DNA of 22,275 nt, taken from positions 1 through 22,275 of the forward strand of contig JAJYJD010000022.1 in NCBI GenBank assembly GCA_021789755.1, written 5' to 3'. The translations under genes were made by a program, and so were the position numbers. The DNA is from Bacteroidota bacterium (lineage in GTDB: Bacteria; Bacteroidota; Ignavibacteria; Kryptoniales; JAKASW01). The notes below the pieces were generated by a model that was given only the letters and a program-made list of their open reading frames with translations, did not search any database and was not told where the DNA came from. Below, piece by piece: positions 1 to 6,956 of the stretch (position 1 is the first letter of the stretch; every line of letters begins with the position of its first letter).

Positions 1-315
1 CAGGCATAATAACATATTTGTATTGACGGATTTCGACCAAACGCCTCCTGCAAAGGCGCCCATGACGATACCCGGTACGAACATGAAAGAAGCTTTCAGG
101 TCGATCATTTTATTTCGGTAAAAAACATATCCTGCAGAGACTGAGGTTATCAGATTCAGGACAAGCGAGGTGGAAGTAGAAATCAGCACCGCATAACCAA
201 GCAGGATGAGAAGCGGAGAATATACCGACCCTCCACCCTGACCAAACATCGAGAATACGAAGGCTAGCAGAAAGGAGAAAAAGATTGCCAACAGAAGTGT
301 GGTATTAATATCCAT
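1..315 (-). CDS. TauE/SafE-family membrane exporter, N-terminal part (cut by window edge)
   Basis: Reading leftwards from an ATG at 313-315, an open frame of 105 codons runs off the window without a stop. The translation begins MDINTTLLLAIFFSF and is strongly hydrophobic, with membrane segments near residues 7-24, 33-60 and 75-92. The glycine-rich stretch FGQGGGSVYSPLL (about residues 24-36) after the first helix is typical of TauE/SafE (sulfite exporter/DUF81) permeases. Family members export small organic or sulfur anions such as sulfite or sulfoacetate across the inner membrane; the substrate here cannot be told. The gene lies downstream of the FmdE-like and TetR genes on the same strand. 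No good ribosome binding site is visible; the nearest purine run, AGAGG, is about 13 bases before the ATG. Confidence 0.85.
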   Translation of the reverse strand, partial: MDINTTLLLAIFFSFLLAFVFSMFGQGGGSVYSPLLILLGYAVLISTSTSLVLNLITSVSAGYVFYRNKMIDLKASFMFVPGIVMGAFAGGVWSKSVNTNMLLCL

Positions 316-403
316 TATTCTTTGATAACCTCTATTTGAGACTTGCCCGCAACAAGCAGGTCAAAAATTTCTAATTCAGCATAACCGCAAACAAAAATAG
401 AAT

Positions 404-467
404 ACACAAAGACATAAGGCACAGAAGACATAAATCGATGTGCCTATGTGGTTTAAGAATTCTTTGT
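404..467. repeat. Imperfect inverted repeat of the CACAAAGACA type
   Basis: ACAAAGA (406-412) pairs with TCTTTGT (461-467), and CATAAGGCACA (413-423) pairs with TGTGCCTATG (439-448) with one base unpaired. The composition (CACAAAGACA, GGCACAGAAGACA, GTGCCTATGTGGTTTA) matches the better preserved copy at 5753-5829. It follows the stop codon of the FmdE-like gene. It could fold in RNA but has no terminator-like U tract. Confidence 0.6.
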
Positions 468-471
468 TTAT

Positions 472-1092
472 TTAAATGGGCAAATAAACCGTCTGCTCAT
501 CGTCCCTGTGGCCGGAGCACTGCAGGCAGACAAGCTTACCGTCCTTGACTCTCAGATAGCGCTCGAAGACGTATTCGCCGCATACACCGCACTTCACTTT
601 GTTGAACGAGCTCGGCACTGGATTGAATTTGAAGTCGGGGAGACGCTCGATCTTGAACAGCGCTTCTTCCGTAGCATTGAGGACCATGTCCATGACGCCC
701 TGGGCAACTTCGGCAGGAACCTGTGAAGGCTCGATGCCCTGCTTCCTGAATTTGAAGAACTCGTGAGCGCCTAACTTATCCATGAACTCATTTTTAAAAA
801 GAATGCGCACCGCGCCTTTAGCGGGATCGTAAAAAGTAGCCGCAACTTTTCCGAAGTAAAGTTTATGCATCTGTCCTTTCCCGAAGGTGGCGGAAGTCGA
901 AGCCTGAATTCCGTCCTGCATGCAGCCCTGCGGATGTCCGACGCCCATCTCTGAGAAGACAAAAAGATCGTGGTCGTAGCATTTTTCTCTTCCTAATTCC
1001 CTTAATGCGATGACACCCATTCGGTATCCCATTACGGAGTACGGGCACTTGTGGCCATGAAATTCGTAGAGCCAATCGGGGACTTTAGACAT
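472..1092 (-). CDS. FmdE-like protein with C-terminal zinc ribbon
   Basis: This 206-residue protein resembles the FmdE family, named after subunit E of the molybdenum formylmethanofuran dehydrogenase. Seen directly: an N-terminal FHGHKCPYSVMGYRMG segment (residues 11-26) with the family's HGHxCP signature, a GHPQGCMQDG segment (52-61), and a C-terminal four-cysteine knuckle, C168-x2-C171 and C189-x2-C192, that should bind zinc. Bacterial members occur without methanofuran chemistry, and their reaction is unknown; a metal or molybdopterin-related role is only an inference. The start is well supported: AAGGGAG lies seven bases before the ATG. It lies 60 bases downstream of the TetR gene on the same strand, and a perfect palindrome (1119-1134) sits in that gap, so it is probably repressed by the TetR protein. 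No gene for other formylmethanofuran dehydrogenase subunits is nearby. Confidence 0.85.
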   Translation of the reverse strand: MSKVPDWLYEFHGHKCPYSVMGYRMGVIALRELGREKCYDHDLFVFSEMGVGHPQGCMQDGIQASTSATFGKGQMHKLYFGKVAATFYDPAKGAVRILFKNEFMDKLGAHEFFKFRKQGIEPSQVPAEVAQGVMDMVLNATEEALFKIERLPDFKFNPVPSSFNKVKCGVCGEYVFERYLRVKDGKLVCLQCSGHRDDEQTVYLPI

Positions 1093-1118
1093 TTTGATTC
1101 TCCCTTGTTAGTTATAAA

Positions 1119-1134
1119 GTAAGTATATACTTAC
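1119..1134. promoter_or_regulatory. Palindromic operator for the TetR-type repressor (FmdE-like gene)
   Basis: GTAAGTATATACTTAC is a perfect 16-base palindrome ending 27 bases before the start codon of the FmdE-like gene. A 12-of-16 match occurs in the promoter of the adjacent TetR gene (1770-1785), with both GTAAGT and ACTT arms kept. This pairing is the usual sign of a local TetR operator. I could not place a convincing -35/-10 pair here; TTGCTT (complement of 1141-1146) is a possible -35. Confidence 0.65.
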
Positions 1135-1152
1135 ATGATTAAGCAAATTTTT

Positions 1153-1749
1153 TTACTTTGTCTTCCTCAGTGCACGTTCTAGGAGACACATCATCCTCTT
1201 GCAGAAGTTCTCCGTGTTCACACCGAGCGGATTGAGGACAAGCTCGATATTAAGAGAAATTGGAATTCCCATGTATAGCGTCGCAACATTTTCCACCTGG
1301 AGCGAGCTGTCCCATTCACCGCCGGCTATACCATCCTGAATGATCTTTTTTGCCAGCTGCTTTTGTGTATTCAACACATTCAGCATTCGCGATTTCAACT
1401 CTGAATCGTTGGAGTGTGCCGCTTCCGAAAAGAGAAGCATTGTAATCCCTTTATTCTCAATCAAATACTGGACGTGAACGCAGAGGAACTTGAAAAGCCG
1501 TTCGCTGGAGGGGGCGTCCGACATAGCCACACTCTGCAGCGACTTCATCAGGACATCTTCAACCCCGTCTATAATTGAGAGTAACATGTCCCGCTTCGAC
1601 TTGAAATGCCTGAAGAGAGCTCCCTCGGTCACGCCGACCTTCTCTGCAAGTTTCCGGGTTGACAGGTTGTGCAGCCCCTCGCTGTCAATAATCTGGAGAA
1701 CAGCCTTCCTGATCTCCTCCTGCCTTACTTCTGTCGGTTTCCTTTCCAT
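1153..1749 (-). CDS. TetR/AcrR-family transcriptional repressor
   Basis: The 198-residue product starts MERKPTEVRQEEIRKAVLQI and carries an N-terminal helix-turn-helix (about residues 11-57) with the TetR-typical LSTRKLAEKVGVTEGALFRHF recognition region. The C-terminal two thirds is helical and unremarkable, as expected for a ligand-binding and dimerisation domain. I chose the ATG at 1747-1749 because the 52-residue in-frame extension upstream runs through the predicted promoter and operator and does not look like protein. It is followed on the same strand by the FmdE-like gene. The palindromes at 1770-1785 and 1119-1134 imply autoregulation and control of the FmdE-like gene. The ligand is unknown. 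Confidence 0.88.
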   Translation of the reverse strand: MERKPTEVRQEEIRKAVLQIIDSEGLHNLSTRKLAEKVGVTEGALFRHFKSKRDMLLSIIDGVEDVLMKSLQSVAMSDAPSSERLFKFLCVHVQYLIENKGITMLLFSEAAHSNDSELKSRMLNVLNTQKQLAKKIIQDGIAGGEWDSSLQVENVATLYMGIPISLNIELVLNPLGVNTENFCKRMMCLLERALRKTK

Positions 1750-1769
1750 ATACCGTTTTCTCTTGACTC

Positions 1770-1815
1770 GTAAGTGATTACTTGCTAAGTTAATGCGAAA
1801 GTAACGAGATGTCAA
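1770..1815 (-). promoter_or_regulatory. Promoter and operator of the TetR gene
   Basis: On the minus strand TTGACA (complement of 1810-1815) is followed after 17 bases by TAACTT (1787-1792), a good sigma-70-type pair. The expected transcription start, near 1780, falls inside GTAAGTGATTACTTGC (1770-1785), the imperfect copy of the palindrome at 1119-1134. A repressor bound there would block its own transcription. The start codon lies about 30 bases further on. Confidence 0.65.
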
Positions 1816-2135
1816 GTCTAAAATTCGTGCATCCAAATGAAATAAAAAGAAGACTCCAAACACAGTATCCGAAATCCTACATGAGCGCCCTGAGCTATCC
1901 CGCACATCCCTTTCAGATAATACTCAGCGGGATAAGTTCTAATGACAAAAATTCCAAACTTTGACAAACAGGATCTCCCGGCGAAAGCAGCTGTGATCCT
2001 TAGCGAGGACAGTAGTAATGCAGTCAGATACCACGAGCGTGGACAGAGACACGTTATTACTGTTGAAACAAGTTTTGGATTTCGCATTTCCGATTTATTT
2101 AGAGTTTCGAGTTTAAGATTTACGATTTATCCACA
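1816..2135. other. Intergenic stretch between divergent TetR and kinase genes
   Basis: About 320 bases separate the TetR promoter from the histidine kinase gene. The left part has no recognisable gene or structured element. Overlapping open frames on both strands have no ribosome binding site and translate to unrecognisable sequence. The right part, from about 2068, is the AT-rich GATTT-rich repeat described separately. A TACGAT (2121-2126) could be a -10 element for the kinase gene. Confidence 0.5.
2068..2130. repeat. AT-rich GATTT/GAGTTT direct-repeat tract
   Basis: Short units such as GGATTTCGCATTTCCGATTT, GAGTTTCGAGTTT and AAGATTTACGATTT follow one another and differ in base composition from the neighbouring coding DNA. 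A similar tract built on AATTTTGAATT ends the window (22237-22275). This looks like a dispersed intergenic repeat rather than a coding region. Confidence 0.45.
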
Positions 2136-4262
2136 ATGAACATCTACTCCTTCCCTGCCATTGTCGCCTTCGTCACCAACCTCACCATGGCGTTCGTGAT
2201 ATTCTTTGGGAATTCCAGATCGGCAGTAAACAGGTGGATCTCGGCATTCGTTCTCGGCTTTGCGGTCTGGAACATTTCTGAAATTTTCATCCTGGCAAGC
2301 GGAAGCCAGCAGGGGGCGACGCTGGCCGCCCAGGTGCTTTACAGGGTGATCTTCATTATGCCCGCGGTATATGTCGTTTCAGCTTACCACTTTCCGCGGA
2401 GCGTATCCAAATTAACCGGTAGCATACTTTTCTATGTAGCCGTCTTCCTGCTGCCGGTAGTCTTCCTGGTGTCCTCCTTCCCGAACTTTCACATCAGGCT
2501 GATTTCCCTTTCCTCCTCCGGCACGGTTTACTTTTACAGGATCATGGTCCGTCCGGACTTTCAATCCATATCACTCCTGACCACATTCTTTGTCTACCTT
2601 CTCTGGGGCTCAATTGTGATGATCAGGAAGCTCCCGCTATTGCGGACGACAACGCAGAAGCATCATGCCCGTCTCTTTCTCCTCGGCGGCTTCGTGTTCC
2701 TGATCTTCTCTTTGTTGATGTTCATTGTAGAAAGATACGCGCAGGAGACTCTGTATTTCTACACGACCTCCACTATCCTATCCTCTGTGGTCAGTGCGTT
2801 TTTCGCCACGGCGGTCCTGCGGGGCCAGATGTTCAAATCACCACGTGGAGTACGGAGCAGTGTCGCTTATTCGATTTCCTCGTCGATTATTCTCGCAATT
2901 TACTTCCTGAGCGTACAGGCCGTAACCGAAGGTCTGTTGAATTATTTGAAGATCAGTTCCTACGCAGCCAATGCCCTATTCGTACTTCTGCTGGTATTTC
3001 TGATTCGTCCCCTCGAGCTAAGGATACATCGTACCCTGGACAATCTTCTGAGCCGAGATCTCAATCGGTACCGCCATAGCATGGTTGGTTTCTCCCACGA
3101 AATCTCCAACTATTTTCCGACGGCTGTGCTCTTTGGCCGGGTCGGGAGTTTCTTGTCGCGCCAGTTTCACATCCAAAACGTACTGGTGTTTCTGAAGGAT
3201 GAACAGTCGGAACACTTCATTGAATTGAGCCGTCAAGCCGGTTCCAGCGACATTGAGAAGAGTGACTACCTCGTCAAACGCCTTGCGGAAACAAGGGCAC
3301 CGATAGAATTTTACGATATCGATCGCAATAGAATCGGCGAGGGAATCTATTCTTACCTGGATTCGAAAGGAGTCCGGCTGCTTTTGCCTCTCCTTTTTGC
3401 CGAAGAGCTCATAGGCATCCTTGGCATATCCGTGAGAAAATCCGGACAGGAGTTCACCACCGACATGATCGATGCTCTCTCGATATTTGCGAATGAAGTC
3501 GCGACAGCTTACCAGCGAAACCTCACGATTGAGAAGATCAGGGATAAAGAGCAGGAGCAATTTCGGATCAGGCATTTGGCCTCTCTTGGGCAATTGACAG
3601 CCGGGGTCGCGCACGAGATCCGCAATCCCCTGAACGTTATGTCGGCATCGGCTCAGACTCTCCTGAAAAAGAAATTGAACAATGACGAAGAGAATGAGCT
3701 CAAACAATTCATCGTTGACGAGGCTGACAGACTCAACAAGATTCTCACCGATTTTCTAAGCCTTTCCAGACTCAAAGCCCCGAAGTACGAGGCCGTTTCA
3801 TTGGAGGAGATCCTTCAGAGGGTACACACCGCCATTCTGCCATCTTCCGGTGAGATAGAGATTCGGGTGTCCCAGGAAAATGCCCTTCCCGCAATCAATA
3901 CCGACCGCGATTTGCTTTATCAATTGATGTTCAATTTGGGAATCAACGCGGTTGATGCAGTCAAGGAGAGGTGCAAATCCGATCCGGATTTCTCATGTTC
4001 CAGAGGAACGGTGGGATTTTCTACGAGCGTGCAGGACGGACGGCTGTATGTCTCGGTTTCGGATAACGGCACCGGGATACCTCAAGAGAATCTGGATAGG
4101 GTATTCGAACCTTTCTTCACGACAAAAGAAACGGGCACGGGGTTAGGATTGAGCATATCGCACAACATCGCCGAGACTCTCGGCGGTCAAATTCGGGTCA
4201 CCTCCGGCAAGGGCGAGACCGTATTTACTTTCACATGTGAAATTAAGAGGGAACCAGGTTGA
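2136..4262 (+). CDS. Membrane sensor histidine kinase (7TM-like, GAF, HisKA, HATPase)
   Basis: The 708-residue protein has an N-terminal half with about eight to nine hydrophobic helices (residues 5-300), resembling the 7TM-type N-terminal sensor region of histidine kinases. A soluble GAF-like domain follows (about 330-470). The HisKA domain has phosphoacceptor His493 in the motif VAHEIRNPLN. The HATPase_c domain has an N box near LGINAVDAV, a DNGTGIP G1 box at Asp643 and an ETGTGLGLSIS G2 box near 667. It should autophosphorylate and pass phosphate to the NtrC-type regulator encoded one base downstream. The signal is unknown. There is no Shine-Dalgarno sequence before the ATG, but TACGAT lies about ten bases upstream, so the message may be nearly leaderless. 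Confidence 0.93.
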   Translation: MNIYSFPAIVAFVTNLTMAFVIFFGNSRSAVNRWISAFVLGFAVWNISEIFILASGSQQGATLAAQVLYRVIFIMPAVYVVSAYHFPRSVSKLTGSILFYVAVFLLPVVFLVSSFPNFHIRLISLSSSGTVYFYRIMVRPDFQSISLLTTFFVYLLWGSIVMIRKLPLLRTTTQKHHARLFLLGGFVFLIFSLLMFIVERYAQETLYFYTTSTILSSVVSAFFATAVLRGQMFKSPRGVRSSVAYSISSSIILAIYFLSVQAVTEGLLNYLKISSYAANALFVLLLVFLIRPLELRIHRTLDNLLSRDLNRYRHSMVGFSHEISNYFPTAVLFGRVGSFLSRQFHIQNVLVFLKDEQSEHFIELSRQAGSSDIEKSDYLVKRLAETRAPIEFYDIDRNRIGEGIYSYLDSKGVRLLLPLLFAEELIGILGISVRKSGQEFTTDMIDALSIFANEVATAYQRNLTIEKIRDKEQEQFRIRHLASLGQLTAGVAHEIRNPLNVMSASAQTLLKKKLNNDEENELKQFIVDEADRLNKILTDFLSLSRLKAPKYEAVSLEEILQRVHTAILPSSGEIEIRVSQENALPAINTDRDLLYQLMFNLGINAVDAVKERCKSDPDFSCSRGTVGFSTSVQDGRLYVSVSDNGTGIPQENLDRVFEPFFTTKETGTGLGLSISHNIAETLGGQIRVTSGKGETVFTFTCEIKREPG

Positions 4263-4263
4263 G

Positions 4264-5676
4264 ATGAACACTCAGAAGCCGAAATTGCTCATCGTTGACG
4301 ACGAGGAGCGGGCATGGAAAGTCCTGAAGATAAACTTTCAGGACAGGTATGACGTGCTGGTGGCGAAGAATGGCGCCGAGGCGGTGAAAGTTCTGGATAA
4401 GGAGCGGGTCGATGCCGTTCTGACCGATGTGAAGATGCCTGAAATGTCAGGGATAGAACTCCTCAAACATGTCAAGAAGACTTCCGACTGGATCCCTGTC
4501 GTGGTAATGACAGCGTTCGGGAGCGTAGAGAATGCGGTCGAGGCGATGAAAGCGGGCGCGTACGATTATATCCTTAAGCCGATCAAGATCGAAGATGCGG
4601 AACTGGTTGTTAAAAGGGCTGTAGAGTACAGCTCGACTCTCCAGGAGAACCGGTCATTAAGAGACAGGTTGAAAGAATATGAGGTTCCGCAGGACATCAT
4701 TACAATCAACTCGGAAATGAGATCGCTAATCGGACTCGTGAAAGAAGTAGCAGTTACTGACGCCTCAGTTCTAATCGAAGGTGAATCCGGAACAGGAAAG
4801 GAATTGATCGCGAAAGCTGTTCATCGAATGAGCGCGAGGTCTGAAGGACCATTCATAGAAGTGAACTGTGGCGCTATCCCTCACGAGCTATTCGAGAGCG
4901 AGCTCTTCGGTCACGAGCGGGGTGCGTTCACCGGCGCGGTGAACACAAAGAAAGGCAAACTGGAACTAGCCGAAAATGGAACGATTTTCTTAGACGAGAT
5001 CGGAGAGATGCCGCTTGACCTGCAGGTGAAGCTCCTTCATGTCCTTGAGAACCGGCAGTTCACGCGGGTCGGCGGAACGATTTTCCTGCAATCAGCCGCA
5101 CGAGTCGTCGCAGCGACGAACCGGAATCTCAAGGACGACGTTGAAAGCGGTCGGTTCAGAAAAGATCTGTATTACCGGCTGAAGGTAGTCTATCTGCACG
5201 TTCCGCCACTACGCGAGAGGAAAGAAGATATTCCGCTGTTGGTGCAACATTTTATAGCTAAGCACGGGGATACGGCAAGGAAGAAAATCACCGGGATTGA
5301 TTCCGATGCGATGGACATCCTGAGACTCCATTCGTGGTCGGGGAATGTCCGCGAGCTTGAGAATGTAATCCTGCAGGCGGTGATATTTGCGCGCGGCGGA
5401 CAAATCACCGCTGATTCCCTTCCCTCTGAAATCCGCGAATCTGTCGGCCCACTCACCGAACTTGTTCCGTCCACCAAAGAAGAGTTACAAAAAGAAAAGG
5501 CAAGGCGGACCGAAAAGGTCTTAATGGATCTTGAGAGAAGCTTCCTTGTAAAACTAATCGAAGCCGCGGACGGAAATATATCTGAGGCCGCGCGCATCAG
5601 CGGGTATGACAGGCGACAGTTGCAGAATCTGATAAAGAAGCACCAGCTCGACATAACAAAGCTTAGGGACGGTTAG
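4264..5676 (+). CDS. NtrC-family sigma-54-dependent response regulator
   Basis: This 470-residue activator has a receiver domain (residues 6-120) with the acidic pair Asp12-Asp13 and phosphoacceptor Asp55 in LTDVKMPEMSG. A central AAA+ domain has the Walker A motif GESGTGKE from Gly173 and the sigma-54-contacting GAFTGA loop at 220-225, and FLDEIGEM matches Walker B. A C-terminal Fis-type helix-turn-helix lies around 425-465 (NISEAARISGYDRRQLQNLI). Phosphorylated members use ATP to open sigma-54 promoters. I placed the start at 4264, one base after the kinase stop; an in-frame ATG at 4237 would overlap the kinase and add nine residues that precede the receiver fold. A sigma-54-like element lies about 310 bases downstream, before the export cluster, a plausible target. 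Confidence 0.94.
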   Translation: MNTQKPKLLIVDDEERAWKVLKINFQDRYDVLVAKNGAEAVKVLDKERVDAVLTDVKMPEMSGIELLKHVKKTSDWIPVVVMTAFGSVENAVEAMKAGAYDYILKPIKIEDAELVVKRAVEYSSTLQENRSLRDRLKEYEVPQDIITINSEMRSLIGLVKEVAVTDASVLIEGESGTGKELIAKAVHRMSARSEGPFIEVNCGAIPHELFESELFGHERGAFTGAVNTKKGKLELAENGTIFLDEIGEMPLDLQVKLLHVLENRQFTRVGGTIFLQSAARVVAATNRNLKDDVESGRFRKDLYYRLKVVYLHVPPLRERKEDIPLLVQHFIAKHGDTARKKITGIDSDAMDILRLHSWSGNVRELENVILQAVIFARGGQITADSLPSEIRESVGPLTELVPSTKEELQKEKARRTEKVLMDLERSFLVKLIEAADGNISEAARISGYDRRQLQNLIKKHQLDITKLRDG

Positions 5677-5752
5677 CAAGCTGGCGTGACTGACATATCT
5701 GCGAAGGCACATCAGAAGAAGTATATAAACGTGAGGGTGTTCTGACCGATGT

Positions 5753-5829
5753 GAAACCACTAAGTCACCAAGACACAAAGAAAAGCAGTTCAAGTCATAT
5801 TCTTCGTGCCTTTGTGTCTTGGTGGTTTC
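5753..5829. repeat. Long inverted repeat (CACCAAGACACAAAG arms)
   Basis: CACCAAGACACAAAG (5766-5780) is repeated exactly in inverted orientation as CTTTGTGTCTTGGTG (5810-5824). An outer pair GAAACCAC (5753-5760) and GTGGTTTC (5822-5829) overlaps it, so two pairing registers are possible. Within the left arm the units ACCACTAAGTC and ACCAAGACAC look like about ten-base direct repeats. The loop is about 30 bases. A degraded relative lies at 404-467. The structure is intergenic and too AT-balanced to be a typical terminator. Confidence 0.8.
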
Positions 5830-5987
5830 CCTCTCTTTGCAGCGCGAAATTTGATTTCCCACAGCTTCCCGCAGTAAAACGTTCCATTCAATATCTCAGA
5901 TCGGCGCCTGCGAAACTCTATTTCTCATCTTCCCTTCTCACTCGTTATGATCCAGCCCAATTGAACTGAATTCGACAATCTGGTCGT

Positions 5988-6003
5988 CGGCACACCATTT
6001 GGC
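5988..6003 (+). promoter_or_regulatory. Candidate sigma-54 promoter of the export cluster
   Basis: CGGCACACCATTTGGC resembles the -24/-12 consensus TGGCACG-N4-TTGCW. The GG (5989-5990) is followed by ten bases and then TTGG where TTGC is expected, so the -12 cytosine is missing. The predicted start near 6014 would give a leader of about 36 bases. The nearest upstream gene encodes a sigma-54 activator. Confidence 0.35.
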
Positions 6004-6049
6004 CTATAGGCTTGTGCATTCTAAAACCATAACACACCGGAGCAGTAAG

Positions 6050-6934
6050 ATGAGAAGAAAATTGAGCTACCTACTGGTGTTACTAATGTTTCCTTTATTA
6101 CCCCAGCTTGCCAATGCGCAATTGGGGTATCGATCGATATTCGGAATTCAGAAATCGGTTCTGGATCCTGGAAATCTCTATTTCGATTTCGCCGGAGACA
6201 TGGTAAGCCATTTGAAAATCTACGACCAGACAAAAAACACATATGTCGTCAAACCCTCGACGATGGTCTATAACGATGTCGCGCTGAACAGTTTCGTTGC
6301 CTACGGACTCTCGCAAAATCTGACCATGTTCGGCGAAATCCCGCTACGTTCTGTCCATGTATATTCGCTAAACCCGACTTTGACCGGCAAGGGTTTCGGA
6401 GACCTCCAGTTGGGCGGCACTCTAAACTTCCTTGATACTCGCGGTCCGTCGAGCTTGGACGCTACACTTTCAACCACACTCCCAATCGCCGCGGACACGC
6501 CTCCCGGCAAGGGTCAGTACGCATTAGGCGTGAACGCGATTCAGTTCACGGCGTCTGTCGACGGATATAACCCCGTCGGGACATACGGCCTTCTCTACTC
6601 CGCTTACTACAATTACGTGGGCAACGACGGCTCGCTCAATTACGGAGACTGGACTGGAGCTTACCTCCTTCTGGATAAATACTCCGCGACTCCGTTCGGG
6701 AACTTCACATTTGACGCAGGACTCAACGCCGCATATAAATTCGACGACAGGATTTCGGGAAGCCCGGTGAACAATTCCTACGACTACTACCTGAACGTAC
6801 TGGCAGGCATAACGTACTACTACAGCCACCGTCTCGATTTCCGCATCGGTGTCCCGTACACCATTTATCAGAAGAGCGCCTGGTTCACCGGCTACTCGGT
6901 CCTGCTTGGCGTAGAATATCAACCTGGCAACTAA
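6050..6934 (+). CDS. Predicted outer-membrane beta-barrel protein of the export cluster
   Basis: The 294-residue product has a clear signal peptide (MRRKLSYLLVLLMFPLLPQ, cleavage probably after LANA before Gln24). The rest is rich in alternating aromatic and polar residues typical of outer-membrane strands (for example YGLLYSAYYNYVGN, YYLNVLAGITYYYS). It resembles the loosely defined Phenol_MetA_deg/transporter-like barrels whose function is uncertain. The ATG at 6050 gives the natural signal peptide; an upstream in-frame ATG at 5999 would place 17 polar residues in front. It lies 22 bases before the HlyD-like gene, so it is probably the first gene of the export operon, perhaps as an accessory channel. 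Confidence 0.75.
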   Translation: MRRKLSYLLVLLMFPLLPQLANAQLGYRSIFGIQKSVLDPGNLYFDFAGDMVSHLKIYDQTKNTYVVKPSTMVYNDVALNSFVAYGLSQNLTMFGEIPLRSVHVYSLNPTLTGKGFGDLQLGGTLNFLDTRGPSSLDATLSTTLPIAADTPPGKGQYALGVNAIQFTASVDGYNPVGTYGLLYSAYYNYVGNDGSLNYGDWTGAYLLLDKYSATPFGNFTFDAGLNAAYKFDDRISGSPVNNSYDYYLNVLAGITYYYSHRLDFRIGVPYTIYQKSAWFTGYSVLLGVEYQPGN

Positions 6935-6956
6935 TGACAAAGCAAAGGATAAAGTC

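Larger units (their letters stand above)
5677..6049. other. Intergenic stretch before the export cluster
   Basis: These 373 bases hold the long inverted repeat (5753-5829) and a sigma-54-like element (5988-6003). A short palindrome, GCCTATAGGC (6002-6011), overlaps the end of the latter. No gene is credible; a 72-codon plus-strand frame here is mostly repeat sequence. Confidence 0.55.

Noticed and set aside
1818..2139. Overlapping short frames on both strands before the kinase gene
   Set aside because: They lack ribosome sites, run into the AT-rich repeat and give no recognisable protein.
3018..3707. A 229-codon minus-strand frame inside the membrane kinase gene
   Set aside because: It lies opposite the conserved GAF and HisKA coding region and shows no domain or start signal.
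5751..5969. A 72-codon plus-strand frame
   Set aside because: Its first third is the inverted repeat and it has no start signal.
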